Assembly (NCBI GenBank): GCA_905234395.1
Contig: CAJOHG010000004.1
Span: 1 to 64,000, forward strand
Source: an uncultured Selenomonadaceae bacterium
GTDB taxonomy: Bacteria > Bacillota > Negativicutes > Selenomonadales > Selenomonadaceae
DNA length: 64,000 nt
Reading direction: 5' to 3'
Shown here: positions 8,223 to 16,874 of the stretch, piece after piece
Position numbering within the stretch: the first letter of the stretch is position 1
Layout of the letters: each line of letters opens with the position of its first letter
Translations under genes and position numbers: made by a program
Notes under the pieces: model-generated
The model's input: only the letters and a program-made list of their open reading frames with translations
What the model was told of the DNA's origin: nothing
The model's database searches: none

Positions 8223-9488
8223 ATGAAAAAAATTTTTCTAATCTGCGCGGCGATGATTCTGCTCGTGACAGGTTGCGGCAATCAAATTCAGACGGTGCCT
8301 CCGTTGCCGGGAACTTTGCCCGATGCTTTGACTGCGCCCGACAAAATCGACACGGACATTTATTTTGACGCGACCGTTTCAATGAAAGGTTTCACGACTT
8401 TGGCGGCGGACAATGTTTATCTCACGTTGCCAGATATGCTCGGCGATTTATGCGGCGCGATGGGCACTGTGCAATTCTACGGTTTCGGCGAAAAAATTCG
8501 TCCGCTTGACGGCAGGAGCTATCGCAAATTCACAACGCCCGAAGTCTACACCGAGGCGATAACCGCCGTTTCAAACGTTGTCGACGCCGCCAATCCCGCG
8601 CACCTGTCGATAATCGTCACGGATTTATTTGAATCGGAATCGGATTGGAGCAACGTTACGCAGAAAATTCGCGACAAATTTTTCGCAAACCGGTTGACCG
8701 TTGCGGTTATCGGCATTCGCAATTCGTTTTACGGCGATATTTTTGACGTGGGCTTGAACGCCGCGAAGTTCAATTACAATTCGCAGGACAATCCCGAACG
8801 TTTCCGTCCGTTTTATCTGCTGATTATGGGTCGCGACGACGTTGTCAAGCGATTTTTGCGCAACTTCAATGAGCGGCAGAATTTTGCCAACGACACGGGC
8901 TGTTTGCTGTTGTCGGAGAGTTTGACGGTCGCGGCGAACGATTTTTCCAACTTTGAACTTGTGGAGCAGGAAAATTTTTATTCGGACGAGACTTTGGGAT
9001 TGGATGCTCGCGTCAAAGAATTCGGCGTGGACAATTTCAACGAGTCGGCGTCGTTTATCGTGCGTTGGAAATTTGAACCGTCGCTCGGAGCCTGTCCGTT
9101 GGATCTGTCCGATGTCGATACTTCCGTGGAAATTTTTGCCGTCAATGGCGAAGAGTGGACACAACTTGAATCAACCGACATTCGCGTGCGATTGATGAAA
9201 GACGACAAGTTGCCCGATAATTTTTTCGTGAAAGTCGCGTTGACGCCGGAAAAAACTTTGGCGGAAGGAAAATTGAATTTCGTGCGCGTGAAGGTCATGC
9301 CCAAAGAATACGGCTTGAAATTACCGGCTTGGGTAAATGCGTGGAGCGTGAACGTTGACGGCTCGGCAAAAAGATTCGACGGCTCAAAGACAGTGAATTT
9401 AACTCGCGTGCTCGGTTCGCTGAAAGATTCGGTGTTCGCGACGTCACGTCCCACGTTGATGAATATTGATTTTGTCGTCAAGCCTTAA
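8223..9488 (+). CDS. Predicted lipoprotein with a VWA-like N-terminal half
   Basis: 421 residues. The signal peptide MKKIFLICAAMILLVTGC has a clear lipobox, so the mature protein is lipid-anchored outside the inner membrane. Residues of about 45-200 resemble a von Willebrand A fold: the strand IDTDIYFDATVSMKGF has a DxxxSM pattern like a MIDAS start, and HLSIIVTDLFESESDW suits the later Asp-bearing strand. The second half is beta-rich with no motif I recognise. The ATG lies one base after the ilvN stop and a terminator follows, so it is the last gene of the ilvN transcript. The function is unknown; the link to ilvN may be only transcriptional. Confidence 0.7.
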   Translation: MKKIFLICAAMILLVTGCGNQIQTVPPLPGTLPDALTAPDKIDTDIYFDATVSMKGFTTLAADNVYLTLPDMLGDLCGAMGTVQFYGFGEKIRPLDGRSYRKFTTPEVYTEAITAVSNVVDAANPAHLSIIVTDLFESESDWSNVTQKIRDKFFANRLTVAVIGIRNSFYGDIFDVGLNAAKFNYNSQDNPERFRPFYLLIMGRDDVVKRFLRNFNERQNFANDTGCLLLSESLTVAANDFSNFELVEQENFYSDETLGLDARVKEFGVDNFNESASFIVRWKFEPSLGACPLDLSDVDTSVEIFAVNGEEWTQLESTDIRVRLMKDDKLPDNFFVKVALTPEKTLAEGKLNFVRVKVMPKEYGLKLPAWVNAWSVNVDGSAKRFDGSKTVNLTRVLGSLKDSVFATSRPTLMNIDFVVKP

Positions 9489-9497
9489 CAAAAAAAT

Positions 9498-9530
9498 CTC
9501 CCGCAAATTTTCTGCAGGAGGTTTTTTATT
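9498..9530 (+). terminator. Rho-independent terminator after the ilvN-lipoprotein unit
   Basis: CTCCCGCA and TGCAGGAG form an 8-bp stem with one mismatch, followed by GTTTTTTATTT. It lies ten bases after the stop codon at 9488. Confidence 0.75.
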
Positions 9531-9558
9531 TCAATCGTAAATTAACCGGTTGTGAGAG

Positions 9559-9747
9559 TCAGAAAATTAAAAGTTTTTGTCCAAGTGCTTTAAGTTCCTT
9601 TGTAAGCTTTTCAGAAACATAACTTTTGTCAGCGAGTATGACGAAATTGACTTTTGCCGCCAAACTCAAATCTTCAAAGGATTGATCAATTATGCTATAC
9701 TCTTCTTGAAACTGCGACATTTTTTGTTTGAAGTGTCTTTTATTCAA
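9559..9747 (-). pseudogene. Probable transposase remnant
   Basis: A 62-residue open stretch ending FVILADKSYVSEKLTKEL then KALGQKLLIF. This resembles the segment around the second catalytic Asp of IS4/IS982-like DDE transposases (D-K-x-Y followed by a basic helix). It lacks the first Asp, the final Glu and most of a transposase. The surroundings are more AT-rich than the neighbouring genes. It could instead be a small unrelated gene; the call is tentative. Confidence 0.35.
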
Positions 9748-10068
9748 TCCTCAAAACGAGTTAAGGTAACCGTTTTACATCAGGTGATTGAATGAAAGGT
9801 AACATAAGCTTGAAAGTAACTCATTCGAGGAATAACTCAACCATGCCCTTGACATTCCTGCACGCAAATGGCTGAAATTGCAAAATAATATTTCGTCAGA
9901 AGAAATTGCAATTTTGAAGCCGTTCAAAGGCATTTCAGCGCACATGAGTCAACTTCAACTGTTGCCTAAAAATCATGATTCGCTTTCCGTCATACCAAGT
10001 TATTGTTGAACTCACTTTGAATAAAGAGCTATGGTTTTGCACGACAAAAAAATTAAAGGCGGTGTGTT
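9748..10068. other. Gene-free decayed stretch
   Basis: No intact gene. On the plus strand a broken frame around 9835-9990 reads LDIPARKWLKLQNNISSEEI followed by AILKPFKGISAHM, with stops on both sides, so it is probably a residue of a lost gene of unknown type. Together with the transposase-like piece before it, the region looks like the scar of a mobile element. The last 20 bases carry the weak RBS (AAAGGCGG) of the next gene. Confidence 0.4.
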
Positions 10069-11895
10069 ATGGAAACAAAGTTGAAACTAAATGCCGAGGA
10101 GCAAACTGTTCTGGACAGTGTTTACGGGCGGCAAATTGACGACTTGAACGGCTACAATCCCAATCAACTCGAAGCGGTCATGGATTTGACGGAGCAGGAG
10201 TGGAAATTTTTTGCGGGAAAAAATTTTGTGTCGCCGCACTTTTTTATTCAGACGCTCTACAAAGTCAGCGGGACAATCAGCCCGATTAAATTTAAAATCG
10301 CCGTCAATCAGCTGCTCAAGGACAACAAAAGCTTGCGCGTAAATTTTTGCAACGTCGGCACGCGCACGGTCAAAGTTATTCGCTCCGATATTGCCGGCAA
10401 CGCCGAAGTCATTTTCCGCAACGTTATGCAGGTTGACGCGGACGATCTCGACGATGAATTCCGCAAGATTATGGAAGCCGATATGCGCCGCGACTTTGAC
10501 ATTCGACACGACGCGCTGATTCGATTTGCGGTTTACAAGACCGGCGACAGAGAATTTGCCGTGCTCGTGACGCTCGCGCAGTTGATCGCCGACAATTTCG
10601 ACGCGGAAAAATTTTTCTGCAACGCGCTTGGTGTTCCCGATGAGTACGTGCCGAAAAATTCTCCCGACAAACTTCCGCCGCCGAATCAAGCCGCGATTCT
10701 CGAACATTGGGCAAAAGTTTTGGACAAAGCTCCGCCGCCCGCAGTCTTGCCTTACGAACGTCAAACCGTCGCCGCTTATCATCAACGTGCGCACCGCATG
10801 ACAATTCCCGCCGATATTCTTTCCGATCTGCGCGGACGTGCACAATCCAACCGCATGATGCTCACGGCGATTTTGCAAAGTGCGTGGGGATTTATGTTGC
10901 ATTTGGCGAACAAGCGGCGCGATTGTCTGTTCTGCCAAATTCTGTCGGACGAAAATTCATCGCTCAATATAATTCCCGTGCGCGTGACCGGCGACGATAA
11001 TTTGACCGTCGAACAAATTGTCGGCAAGCAATTCCGTCAACTCGTCGTCTCGCAACCTTACAGCTGTATCGATTGGTCGACGCCGGAAAATTTTTCTCGG
11101 CACGGACGAAAATTGTTTGACCATTTCTTGAGCTTTAAAGAGTTTCAGTCGAACGAACTCAATTACATTCAAACGCCCGCCACGTCTCACGGAGAAATTG
11201 TCGCGCGAAATTCCTGGGACGCTCGCGGCATGAAACTCGGTGCTTACTTCCACTATTCCGAAAAAAAATTGTCGATTAACTTTCTCTGCGACTCGACGAA
11301 ATTTTTTGCGAACGGCGTTGAAAATCTTTGCAAGCTCTACGAAGTTGTTCTCCAGCAAATGCTCAACGATTGGAATGCAAAATTCGCGGACTTCTTCAAA
11401 CGGCTCAACATTCGCGCAGAAATTCCAACCGACATCACGACATCTTTCAAGGAAGACAATCGGAAAAAGATTCGCGATTTTTTGTCGCAGCTGCCGATTT
11501 TGCAAGGACGTTTCGGCGGAACAATCGGGCTTTTCGACGGGCAAGCGGAACTTATCACTCGCTACGAAGGCGACAGAATTTCCGGCGAATTGCTCAAGAA
11601 AAAATTTGTCTTCGTCGTGGACGGCAAACTTGCTCGCAACGTCGACAGCGGCGACGGCTGGTACAATCCGATTGACATTGTCGCGAAGAACAGCTTTGTC
11701 AACCCGACGAATTTTTTGGAGCGGCAACGGCTCACACTTTCCGCCGAAGTCTTGACTGAACGCGCAGAACTTTTGACAATCCCGCGCAACGTGATGATTG
11801 ACGTGCTAAGAAAAAATTCGGAGGTTGCGTTGTCAATGATGAACTTCGCGTTGGAACAAATGGAACGTTGGCAAATTCTGTGGCTGCAGTCGTGA
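10069..11895 (+). CDS. Condensation-domain-like protein with a cyclic-nucleotide-binding-like C-terminus
   Basis: 608 residues. Residues of about 45-450 follow the two-lobed acyltransferase fold of NRPS condensation domains (NPNQLEAVMDLTEQEWKFFA; later SFKEFQ and an LGAYFHYSEKKLSINF strand). The HHxxxDG active-site position is AQLIADN (residues 170-176): both His are lost and the Asp is kept, so peptide-bond catalysis is unlikely. Residues of about 475-605 look like a cNMP-binding jelly roll (ITRYEGDRISGELLKKKFVF, VVDGKLARN, ERAELLTIPRNVMIDVLRKN). There is no carrier or adenylation domain and no signal peptide. The FkbM-like gene follows after 22 bases. The function is unknown; it may be a sensory or scaffolding derivative. 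Confidence 0.6.
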   Translation: METKLKLNAEEQTVLDSVYGRQIDDLNGYNPNQLEAVMDLTEQEWKFFAGKNFVSPHFFIQTLYKVSGTISPIKFKIAVNQLLKDNKSLRVNFCNVGTRTVKVIRSDIAGNAEVIFRNVMQVDADDLDDEFRKIMEADMRRDFDIRHDALIRFAVYKTGDREFAVLVTLAQLIADNFDAEKFFCNALGVPDEYVPKNSPDKLPPPNQAAILEHWAKVLDKAPPPAVLPYERQTVAAYHQRAHRMTIPADILSDLRGRAQSNRMMLTAILQSAWGFMLHLANKRRDCLFCQILSDENSSLNIIPVRVTGDDNLTVEQIVGKQFRQLVVSQPYSCIDWSTPENFSRHGRKLFDHFLSFKEFQSNELNYIQTPATSHGEIVARNSWDARGMKLGAYFHYSEKKLSINFLCDSTKFFANGVENLCKLYEVVLQQMLNDWNAKFADFFKRLNIRAEIPTDITTSFKEDNRKKIRDFLSQLPILQGRFGGTIGLFDGQAELITRYEGDRISGELLKKKFVFVVDGKLARNVDSGDGWYNPIDIVAKNSFVNPTNFLERQRLTLSAEVLTERAELLTIPRNVMIDVLRKNSEVALSMMNFALEQMERWQILWLQS

Positions 11896-11917
11896 CAATA
11901 AATCGGGAGTGATGGCT

Positions 11918-13064
11918 TTGAATTTACGTGAAAAAATGTTGGCAATGCTCGACAGCACCCGCGTTGAGGAATGTTGTTGCGAGATAAGCGGCGATCTTTT
12001 AGTTTCAGTTTCAATCGGCAGAATGACCAAATCAAACATCTACATCATTGCTGAAAACGACTTGCATACTTACGTCCGCCTGTTCAAAAGTTGGGAATTG
12101 AAAGTTCATCGCGTCGTTTGTTCTCTGCCGAAACCTTTTGAAATGGTTGACGACGTGAAGATCATTTCTCCGCACGAATTGTTGACGGACGAAACTCCGC
12201 GCAAATTTTTTTTCCTGTTCACGCCGGATTGTCTCGTCGGCGAAGGAAAAACTTTCTTTGACGAAAACATCTACAAAATTCCCGCCGCAGGCGAACCCAA
12301 TCGCGCTTTTGTCGTCAAGGATGAAAATTTGTCGAAGCTGAATGCAAATACTTTTGACAGTTACGATTCAAACAGCATGTTTTATTATCAGTCGCACAAA
12401 GAAGAGCTTATGCAACTTTTTGACGCGCTTGCCGATGAAACTTCCAAGCGGACGTTGTATCATTACGTCGAGAGCTACGTTCTGAATTGTGCTTACAAGG
12501 GCGAGCAAAATTCTTCTCTGTGGAGATATTTTTTCGGCGGCAAATACGAGCGGCTGTACAAACATTTGGACGGCGAATGTTGGATTAATTGCGGTGCCAA
12601 CGAAGGCGATACGGTTTGCCAATATTTGAGCTTTGACTTCAAGCCGAAGAAGATTTACGCGTTCGAAGGCGATAAAAAAAAGTTATGAACTCATGCTGGA
12701 TCATCTTGCATTGTTGCCGCCGGAAAAACGTGCGCTTGTCGAGCCGATTAACCAAATACTTGACGAGACGACCGACTTTGAAAAAATTTTGGCTGGCAAT
12801 AAATGTACACTCTTAAACGCAGACATTGAGGGCGCGGAACTGCCGATGCTCCACGCCATGAAAAATATCATTCAAGCCGACCGACCCGTCATGGCGATTT
12901 GCGTCTATCACTTCAAGGAAGACCTTTTGACCGTGCCGCAATTCATTCAGTCGATTTGCCGCGATTATGTTTATTATCTGCGCAAGTACACGTCCTATTT
13001 CCAAAACGTCAAAAAAAATTACGAGATAATTTTCTACGCCGTGCCCGCCGAAAGAATTATATAA
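11918..13064 (+). pseudogene. FkbM-family methyltransferase, frameshifted
   Basis: The best start is TTG 11918, eight bases after GGGAG. The first frame runs through a poorly conserved N-terminal half to the SAM-binding signature WINCGANEGDT and YAFEGD, then meets a run of eight A (12674-12681) and stops at TGA about five codons later. Removing one A restores the second frame, which continues SYELMLDHLALLPPEKRA, TLLNADIEGAELPMLHAM and MAICVYH to 13064, the normal end of FkbM-type O-methyltransferases. The gap between YAFEGD and DIEGAE is only about 55 residues, shorter than usual. This could be a real pseudogene, a slippage-controlled gene or a sequencing error in the homopolymer. Such enzymes usually methylate glycans or polyketides. 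Confidence 0.75.
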
Positions 13065-13067
13065 TTC

Positions 13068-13096
13068 GTGACCAAAAGCATTTCAAATGATATAAT
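13068..13096 (+). promoter_or_regulatory. Probable promoter of the aroC-aroK-aroB unit
   Basis: GTGACC (13068-13073), a 17-base spacer and a perfect TATAAT (13091-13096). The transcript would start near 13103 and carry both copies of the duplicated aroC start, about 180 bases of leader. Confidence 0.55.
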
Positions 13097-13137
13097 AGCC
13101 GCGTCGAAATTCGCGGTTTATTTTTTTGCAAAGTGAC

Positions 13138-13188
13138 GTTGAAAATTTTTGGAGGAAAAATTATGGGTGTCAGATATATCAGCGGCGG
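13138..13188 (+). repeat. Exact duplicate of the aroC 5' edge
   Basis: 51 bases identical to 13258-13308: the GGAGG site, the ATG and the first eight to nine codons of aroC. It ends exactly at the first base of the palindromic P element at 13189. Complete identity suggests a recent event. Confidence 0.95.
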
Positions 13189-13237
13189 GCAACGTGACGT
13201 TGCATCCAATGAGCGCGTTAAAATCTTTAGCGGCTGA
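13163..13237 (+). other. Short leader ORF made from the duplicated aroC start
   Basis: ATG with the aroC RBS; reads MGVRYISGG then QRDVASNERVKIFSG from the P element and spacer, then TGA (24 residues). It is likely to be translated because its initiation region equals that of aroC. A regulatory role is possible but not shown. Confidence 0.55.
13189..13207 (+). repeat. Palindromic P element, copy 2
   Basis: GCAACGTGACGTTGC plus ATCC, followed by AATGAGCGCGTTAAA, a tail shared with the copies at 37126 (inverted), 44426 and 44557. It lies between the two copies of the aroC start. Confidence 0.88.
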
Positions 13238-13282
13238 AATTTTTTGACCGCGTGCATGTTGAAAATTTTTGGAGGAAAAATT

Positions 13283-14434
13283 ATGGGTGTCAGATATATC
13301 AGCGGCGGCGAAAGTCACGGCTCGCGACTCGTTTGCATTTTGGAAGGACTTCCCGCCGGTTTGAAAGTTTCAAGCGATTTTGTCAACGCGGAGCTAAAAC
13401 GTCGTCAAGGCGGCTACGGTCGCGGCGGTCGCATGAAAATCGAAAGTGATTGCGTCGAATTTTTGTCGGGCATTCGATTCGGAGAGACTCTCGGCAGTCC
13501 GATAACCTTGAGCGTTGAAAATCGCGATTGGAAAAATTGGCAAGACCGAATGAGCGCGGAAGGCTCACCTTGCGGCGAAAAAGTCACCAATGCTCGTCCC
13601 GGTCACGCCGATTTGACCGGTGCGGCTAAATATTCTCGTTCGGACGTGCGCGACATTTTGGAACGTTCATCTGCCCGCGAAACGACCATGAGAGTTGCGG
13701 CGGGTGCGTTGTGCAAAATTTTCCTGCAAAATTGCGGCGTCAACATCACGGGAAAAGTTTTGAGTGTCGGCGGCGCGATTGGCGATGAAAAAATTCGTGA
13801 ACGCATTGACGAAGCCAAAGCTCGCGGCGATACTGTCGGCGGGATTTTTGAAGTCAAAGTCAGCGGCGTGCCTGCAGGTCTCGGCAGTCACATTCAATGG
13901 GACAAAAAACTTGACGCGAAATTTGCGGCGGCGTTCATGTCGATTCAAGCTGTCAAGGCTGTTGAATTAGGCGACGGCTTTTCAAACGCTAACAAGTTCG
14001 GCAGTGAAGTCCACGACGAAATTTTTGTAACGTCTAAAGTCGGTGAAGAGTTGCGGTTATCAAACGGTTGCAAAGCATACCCGTTGGATGCAACGTCACG
14101 TTGCAAAATTTTTCGCAAGACCAATCGCGCGGGCGGCTTTGAAGGCGGAATGACCAACGGCGAAGATTTGATTATTCGTGCGGCGATGAAACCGATTCCG
14201 ACGTTGATGAAACCTTTGCAGACCGTCGACATTGCCACGCGTCAACCTGCGACTGCCAGCAAGGAACGTTCGGACACCTGCGCGATTTGGGCGGCTCAAG
14301 TCGTCGGAGAGGCGATGGCGGCTGTCGTCACGGCTGATGCGATTGTTGAAAAATTCGGCGGCGACGCGTTGATTGACACGCTTGCCAATTTGAAACATTA
14401 TCGCGAACGTTTGACGGAGGAATTCGGCTTATGA
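13283..14434 (+). CDS. aroC: Chorismate synthase
   Basis: 383 residues from ATG 13283 behind GGAGGAAAAATT. The enzyme converts EPSP to chorismate with reduced FMN. Family signatures: SGGESHGSRL near the start, RRQGGYGRGGRM, then RSSARETTMRVAAGAL, the TNRAGGFEGGMTNGE segment, and DIATRQPATASKERSDTCAI. Between VHDEIF and RKTNRAGG the protein is roughly 15-20 residues longer than I expect, and this stretch (YPLDATSRCKIF) is encoded by an inverted copy of the palindromic P element at 14086, in frame. aroK overlaps by four bases (ATGA). The 5' edge is duplicated upstream. Confidence 0.96.
   Translation: MGVRYISGGESHGSRLVCILEGLPAGLKVSSDFVNAELKRRQGGYGRGGRMKIESDCVEFLSGIRFGETLGSPITLSVENRDWKNWQDRMSAEGSPCGEKVTNARPGHADLTGAAKYSRSDVRDILERSSARETTMRVAAGALCKIFLQNCGVNITGKVLSVGGAIGDEKIRERIDEAKARGDTVGGIFEVKVSGVPAGLGSHIQWDKKLDAKFAAAFMSIQAVKAVELGDGFSNANKFGSEVHDEIFVTSKVGEELRLSNGCKAYPLDATSRCKIFRKTNRAGGFEGGMTNGEDLIIRAAMKPIPTLMKPLQTVDIATRQPATASKERSDTCAIWAAQVVGEAMAAVVTADAIVEKFGGDALIDTLANLKHYRERLTEEFGL
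14086..14104 (-). repeat. Palindromic P element, copy 3, inside the aroC coding region
   Basis: GGATGCAACGTCACGTTGC, the reverse complement of the P consensus. It is translated as part of L-DATSRC in chorismate synthase, just before the conserved KTNRAGG segment, without breaking the frame. No clear flanking duplication is seen here. Confidence 0.85.
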
Positions 14435-14952
14435 AAGACAACGTGATTCTGACAGGCTTCATGGGCACGGGCAAAACCAGTCTCGGCAAAATGTTGGCGA
14501 CAAAGTTGGGACGACCGTTCGTTGACATCGACAAAAAGATTGAAGACGAGACGCATTTGTCTATCCCGAAAATTTTTGAACGTTTCGGCGAAGAACATTT
14601 CCGCGAACTGGAACGCGCGGCAGTCAAAGAGTTGAGTGAACGTCGCGGGCTTGTCATTGCGACAGGCGGCGGCACAATCAAGGACGCTGAAAATCTTCGG
14701 CTGCTGAAAAATTCCGGCGTGATGATTTGTTTGACGACGGAGCCCGAAGAAATTTTCAATCGGACTGCGCGGCGCGGCGAACGTCCTGTTCTCGACGGCG
14801 GCGGCGATGAACGATTGGCAACGATTAAAAAACTTCTCGCCGAACGTCAAAAATTTTATGAGCGCGCGGATTACACGGTCGACACGACGGAATGGTCGCC
14901 GATTCAAATTGTCGATGACATCTGCAGATATTTGCGGCAGTTCAGGAGTTGA
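14431..14952 (+). CDS. aroK: Shikimate kinase
   Basis: 173 residues. P-loop GFMGTGKTSLG (Walker A), shikimate-binding DIDKKIE and the Arg in ERFGEEHFRELE, Gly-rich TGGGT, and the lid region RRGERPVL. It phosphorylates the 3-hydroxyl of shikimate. The start overlaps the aroC stop (ATGA) and aroB follows after four bases, so the three chorismate-pathway genes are translationally coupled. Confidence 0.96.
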   Translation: MKDNVILTGFMGTGKTSLGKMLATKLGRPFVDIDKKIEDETHLSIPKIFERFGEEHFRELERAAVKELSERRGLVIATGGGTIKDAENLRLLKNSGVMICLTTEPEEIFNRTARRGERPVLDGGGDERLATIKKLLAERQKFYERADYTVDTTEWSPIQIVDDICRYLRQFRS

Positions 14953-14956
14953 GCAC

Positions 14957-16045
14957 ATGGAAAAAGTTACAGTCAATCTCGGCGCGGCAAGCTACGAAAT
15001 TTTCATCGGCACGGACATTTTGCACGGCGTCGGAGAATTTATCGCGACAAAAAAATTTACCAAGGCTTTGGTCGTCACGCAGGAAAAAATTTTCAATCTG
15101 CACGGCAAAGCTCTCGTTGACGGTCTCGACGCGCAAAAAATTTCTTACACCGTCGCGACAATCCCGGACGGCGAAACTTCCAAAAATCTTCAAGAGGCTG
15201 AAAAACTTTTCACGCGGGCGATTGAATTCGGGCTCGACAGAAAATCTGTCGTCATTGCGTTCGGCGGCGGTGTCGTCGGAGATTTGGCGGGATTCGTCGC
15301 GGCAACGTTCCTGCGCGGCATCAATCTGATTCAAATTCCCACGACGCTCCTTGCGCAAGTCGATTCTTCTGTCGGCGGCAAGACGGCTGTCAATCACGCG
15401 CTCGGCAAAAATTTAATCGGAGCATTTCATCAACCGCGAGCAGTGTTTATCGATTTGAATTGCCTTGCCACGTTGCCCGAACGCGAAATTAAATCCGGTC
15501 TCGGCGAAGTCGTCAAGTACGGCGTCATCAGCGACGAAAAATTTTTCGCGTATCTTGAAGCCAACGCCGATAAAATTCTGCAACGCGACGTTGAAACTTT
15601 GTCGCACATCGTCAAACGTTCCTGCGAACTCAAGGCGGAAGTCGTCGGCAAAGACGAACGCGAATCCGGCTTGCGACGCATTTTGAATTTCGGACACACT
15701 TTGGCGCACGCAATCGAGGAACAAACGCATTACAAAAAATTTCGGCATGGCGAGGCAGTTGCAATCGGCATGATCGGTGCGGCGTCAATCAGTCGCGAAC
15801 TCGGCAAGACGACTTCCGCGAACGTTGAGCGGCTGAAAAATCTTCTGCGACGTTTCGACATGTTGACGACCTGCGCGGGACTTGACGCCGATAAACTTTA
15901 CGCCGTGACCTTCCGCGATAAAAAAACCGTCGGCGGCGTGGTGAATTGGGTGCTCATGAAAAATTTCGGCGACGTGGAAATTTGCGGCAATGTTCCCGAA
16001 TCTGTCGTTAAAAAAATTTTTGGAGGGTTGTGCGATGGAGATTAG
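14957..16045 (+). CDS. aroB: 3-dehydroquinate synthase
   Basis: 362 residues from ATG 14957, with AGGAG upstream. NAD-binding GGGVVGDLAGFVAATFLRG, then the motif QVDSSVGGKTAVNH with the catalytic Lys, and zinc ligands in GEVVKYGV, ILNFGHTLAHAIE and RHGEAVAIGM. It cyclises DAHP to 3-dehydroquinate. The order aroC-aroK-aroB is common in Bacillota. The last 11 bases overlap the next gene. Confidence 0.97.
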   Translation: MEKVTVNLGAASYEIFIGTDILHGVGEFIATKKFTKALVVTQEKIFNLHGKALVDGLDAQKISYTVATIPDGETSKNLQEAEKLFTRAIEFGLDRKSVVIAFGGGVVGDLAGFVAATFLRGINLIQIPTTLLAQVDSSVGGKTAVNHALGKNLIGAFHQPRAVFIDLNCLATLPEREIKSGLGEVVKYGVISDEKFFAYLEANADKILQRDVETLSHIVKRSCELKAEVVGKDERESGLRRILNFGHTLAHAIEEQTHYKKFRHGEAVAIGMIGAASISRELGKTTSANVERLKNLLRRFDMLTTCAGLDADKLYAVTFRDKKTVGGVVNWVLMKNFGDVEICGNVPESVVKKIFGGLCDGD

Positions 16046-16856
16046 AATCAGCGACGACTTCGACTTGAAAAAAATCGTCGACAGCGGACAATGTTTCCGT
16101 CCCAAAGAAATTGAGCCGAACGTCTTCCGATTTATTGTCGGCGAAAAAATTTTGCACATCAGCTCGCGCGGCGAAGATGTTTTCGACGTGGATTGCACCG
16201 TTGACGATTGGGAGCGCGTCTGGAAAAAATATTTTGACCTTGATGCGAATTACGCGGGCATTCGTCACGACGTGGAAAATTTTGCGGCGGGCAAGCCTTA
16301 CGAAAAAATTCTTCGTGACGCCGTAAATTTCGGTGCGGGCATCAGGATTTTGCGTCAAGAGCCGTTTGAAACGCTAATCAGTTTTATCATCAGCCAACGG
16401 AAAAATATCCCGGCAATTCGCACCGGTGTCGAGGGCATTTGCAAACGATTTGGGCGGCGTGTCGGCGACGTCTATCTTTTTCCGCGCGCTGAAGATATGT
16501 CGGGCGTGACTGTCGACGATTTGACGGGACTCGGTCTGGCTTATCGCAAAGACTACATTATCGACGCGCTGGAGAACGTGACAGGCGGTTTTCTGGAGTT
16601 GCTGGAAAATTTCCCGGACGCTGAACTTATTGAGCGGCTCAAGACGATTCGCGGCGTCGGAGACAAAGTTGCCAACTGCGTTGCGTTGTTCGCCTATCAT
16701 CGCGTTGACCGTGCACCCGTCGACGTTTGGATTAAACGCGCGATTGACGAAGACTTTGGCGGAAAAAATATTTTTGATTCTTTCGGCAAGAACGCGGGCA
16801 TTTTGCAACAGTACATTTTCTATCACAAGCGGACGAAAAATGCCGCACGCCGATAA
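16035..16856 (+). CDS. 8-oxoguanine DNA glycosylase/AP lyase, OGG1-like
   Basis: 273 residues from ATG 16035, behind GGAGGG that lies within the aroB end. The N-terminal part has the DSGQCFR motif of OGG-type enzymes. The HhH-GPD core has FETLISFIISQRKNIP, then a helix-hairpin-helix TIRGVGDKVANCVALFAY with the Schiff-base Lys, and the catalytic Asp in PVDVW. It removes oxidised guanine and nicks the abasic site. It overlaps aroB, and a glutaredoxin gene follows, so an oxidative-damage function rides on the aro operon. Confidence 0.9.
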   Translation: MEIRISDDFDLKKIVDSGQCFRPKEIEPNVFRFIVGEKILHISSRGEDVFDVDCTVDDWERVWKKYFDLDANYAGIRHDVENFAAGKPYEKILRDAVNFGAGIRILRQEPFETLISFIISQRKNIPAIRTGVEGICKRFGRRVGDVYLFPRAEDMSGVTVDDLTGLGLAYRKDYIIDALENVTGGFLELLENFPDAELIERLKTIRGVGDKVANCVALFAYHRVDRAPVDVWIKRAIDEDFGGKNIFDSFGKNAGILQQYIFYHKRTKNAARR

Positions 16857-16874
16857 ATTTTTTAGAGGTGTGTC

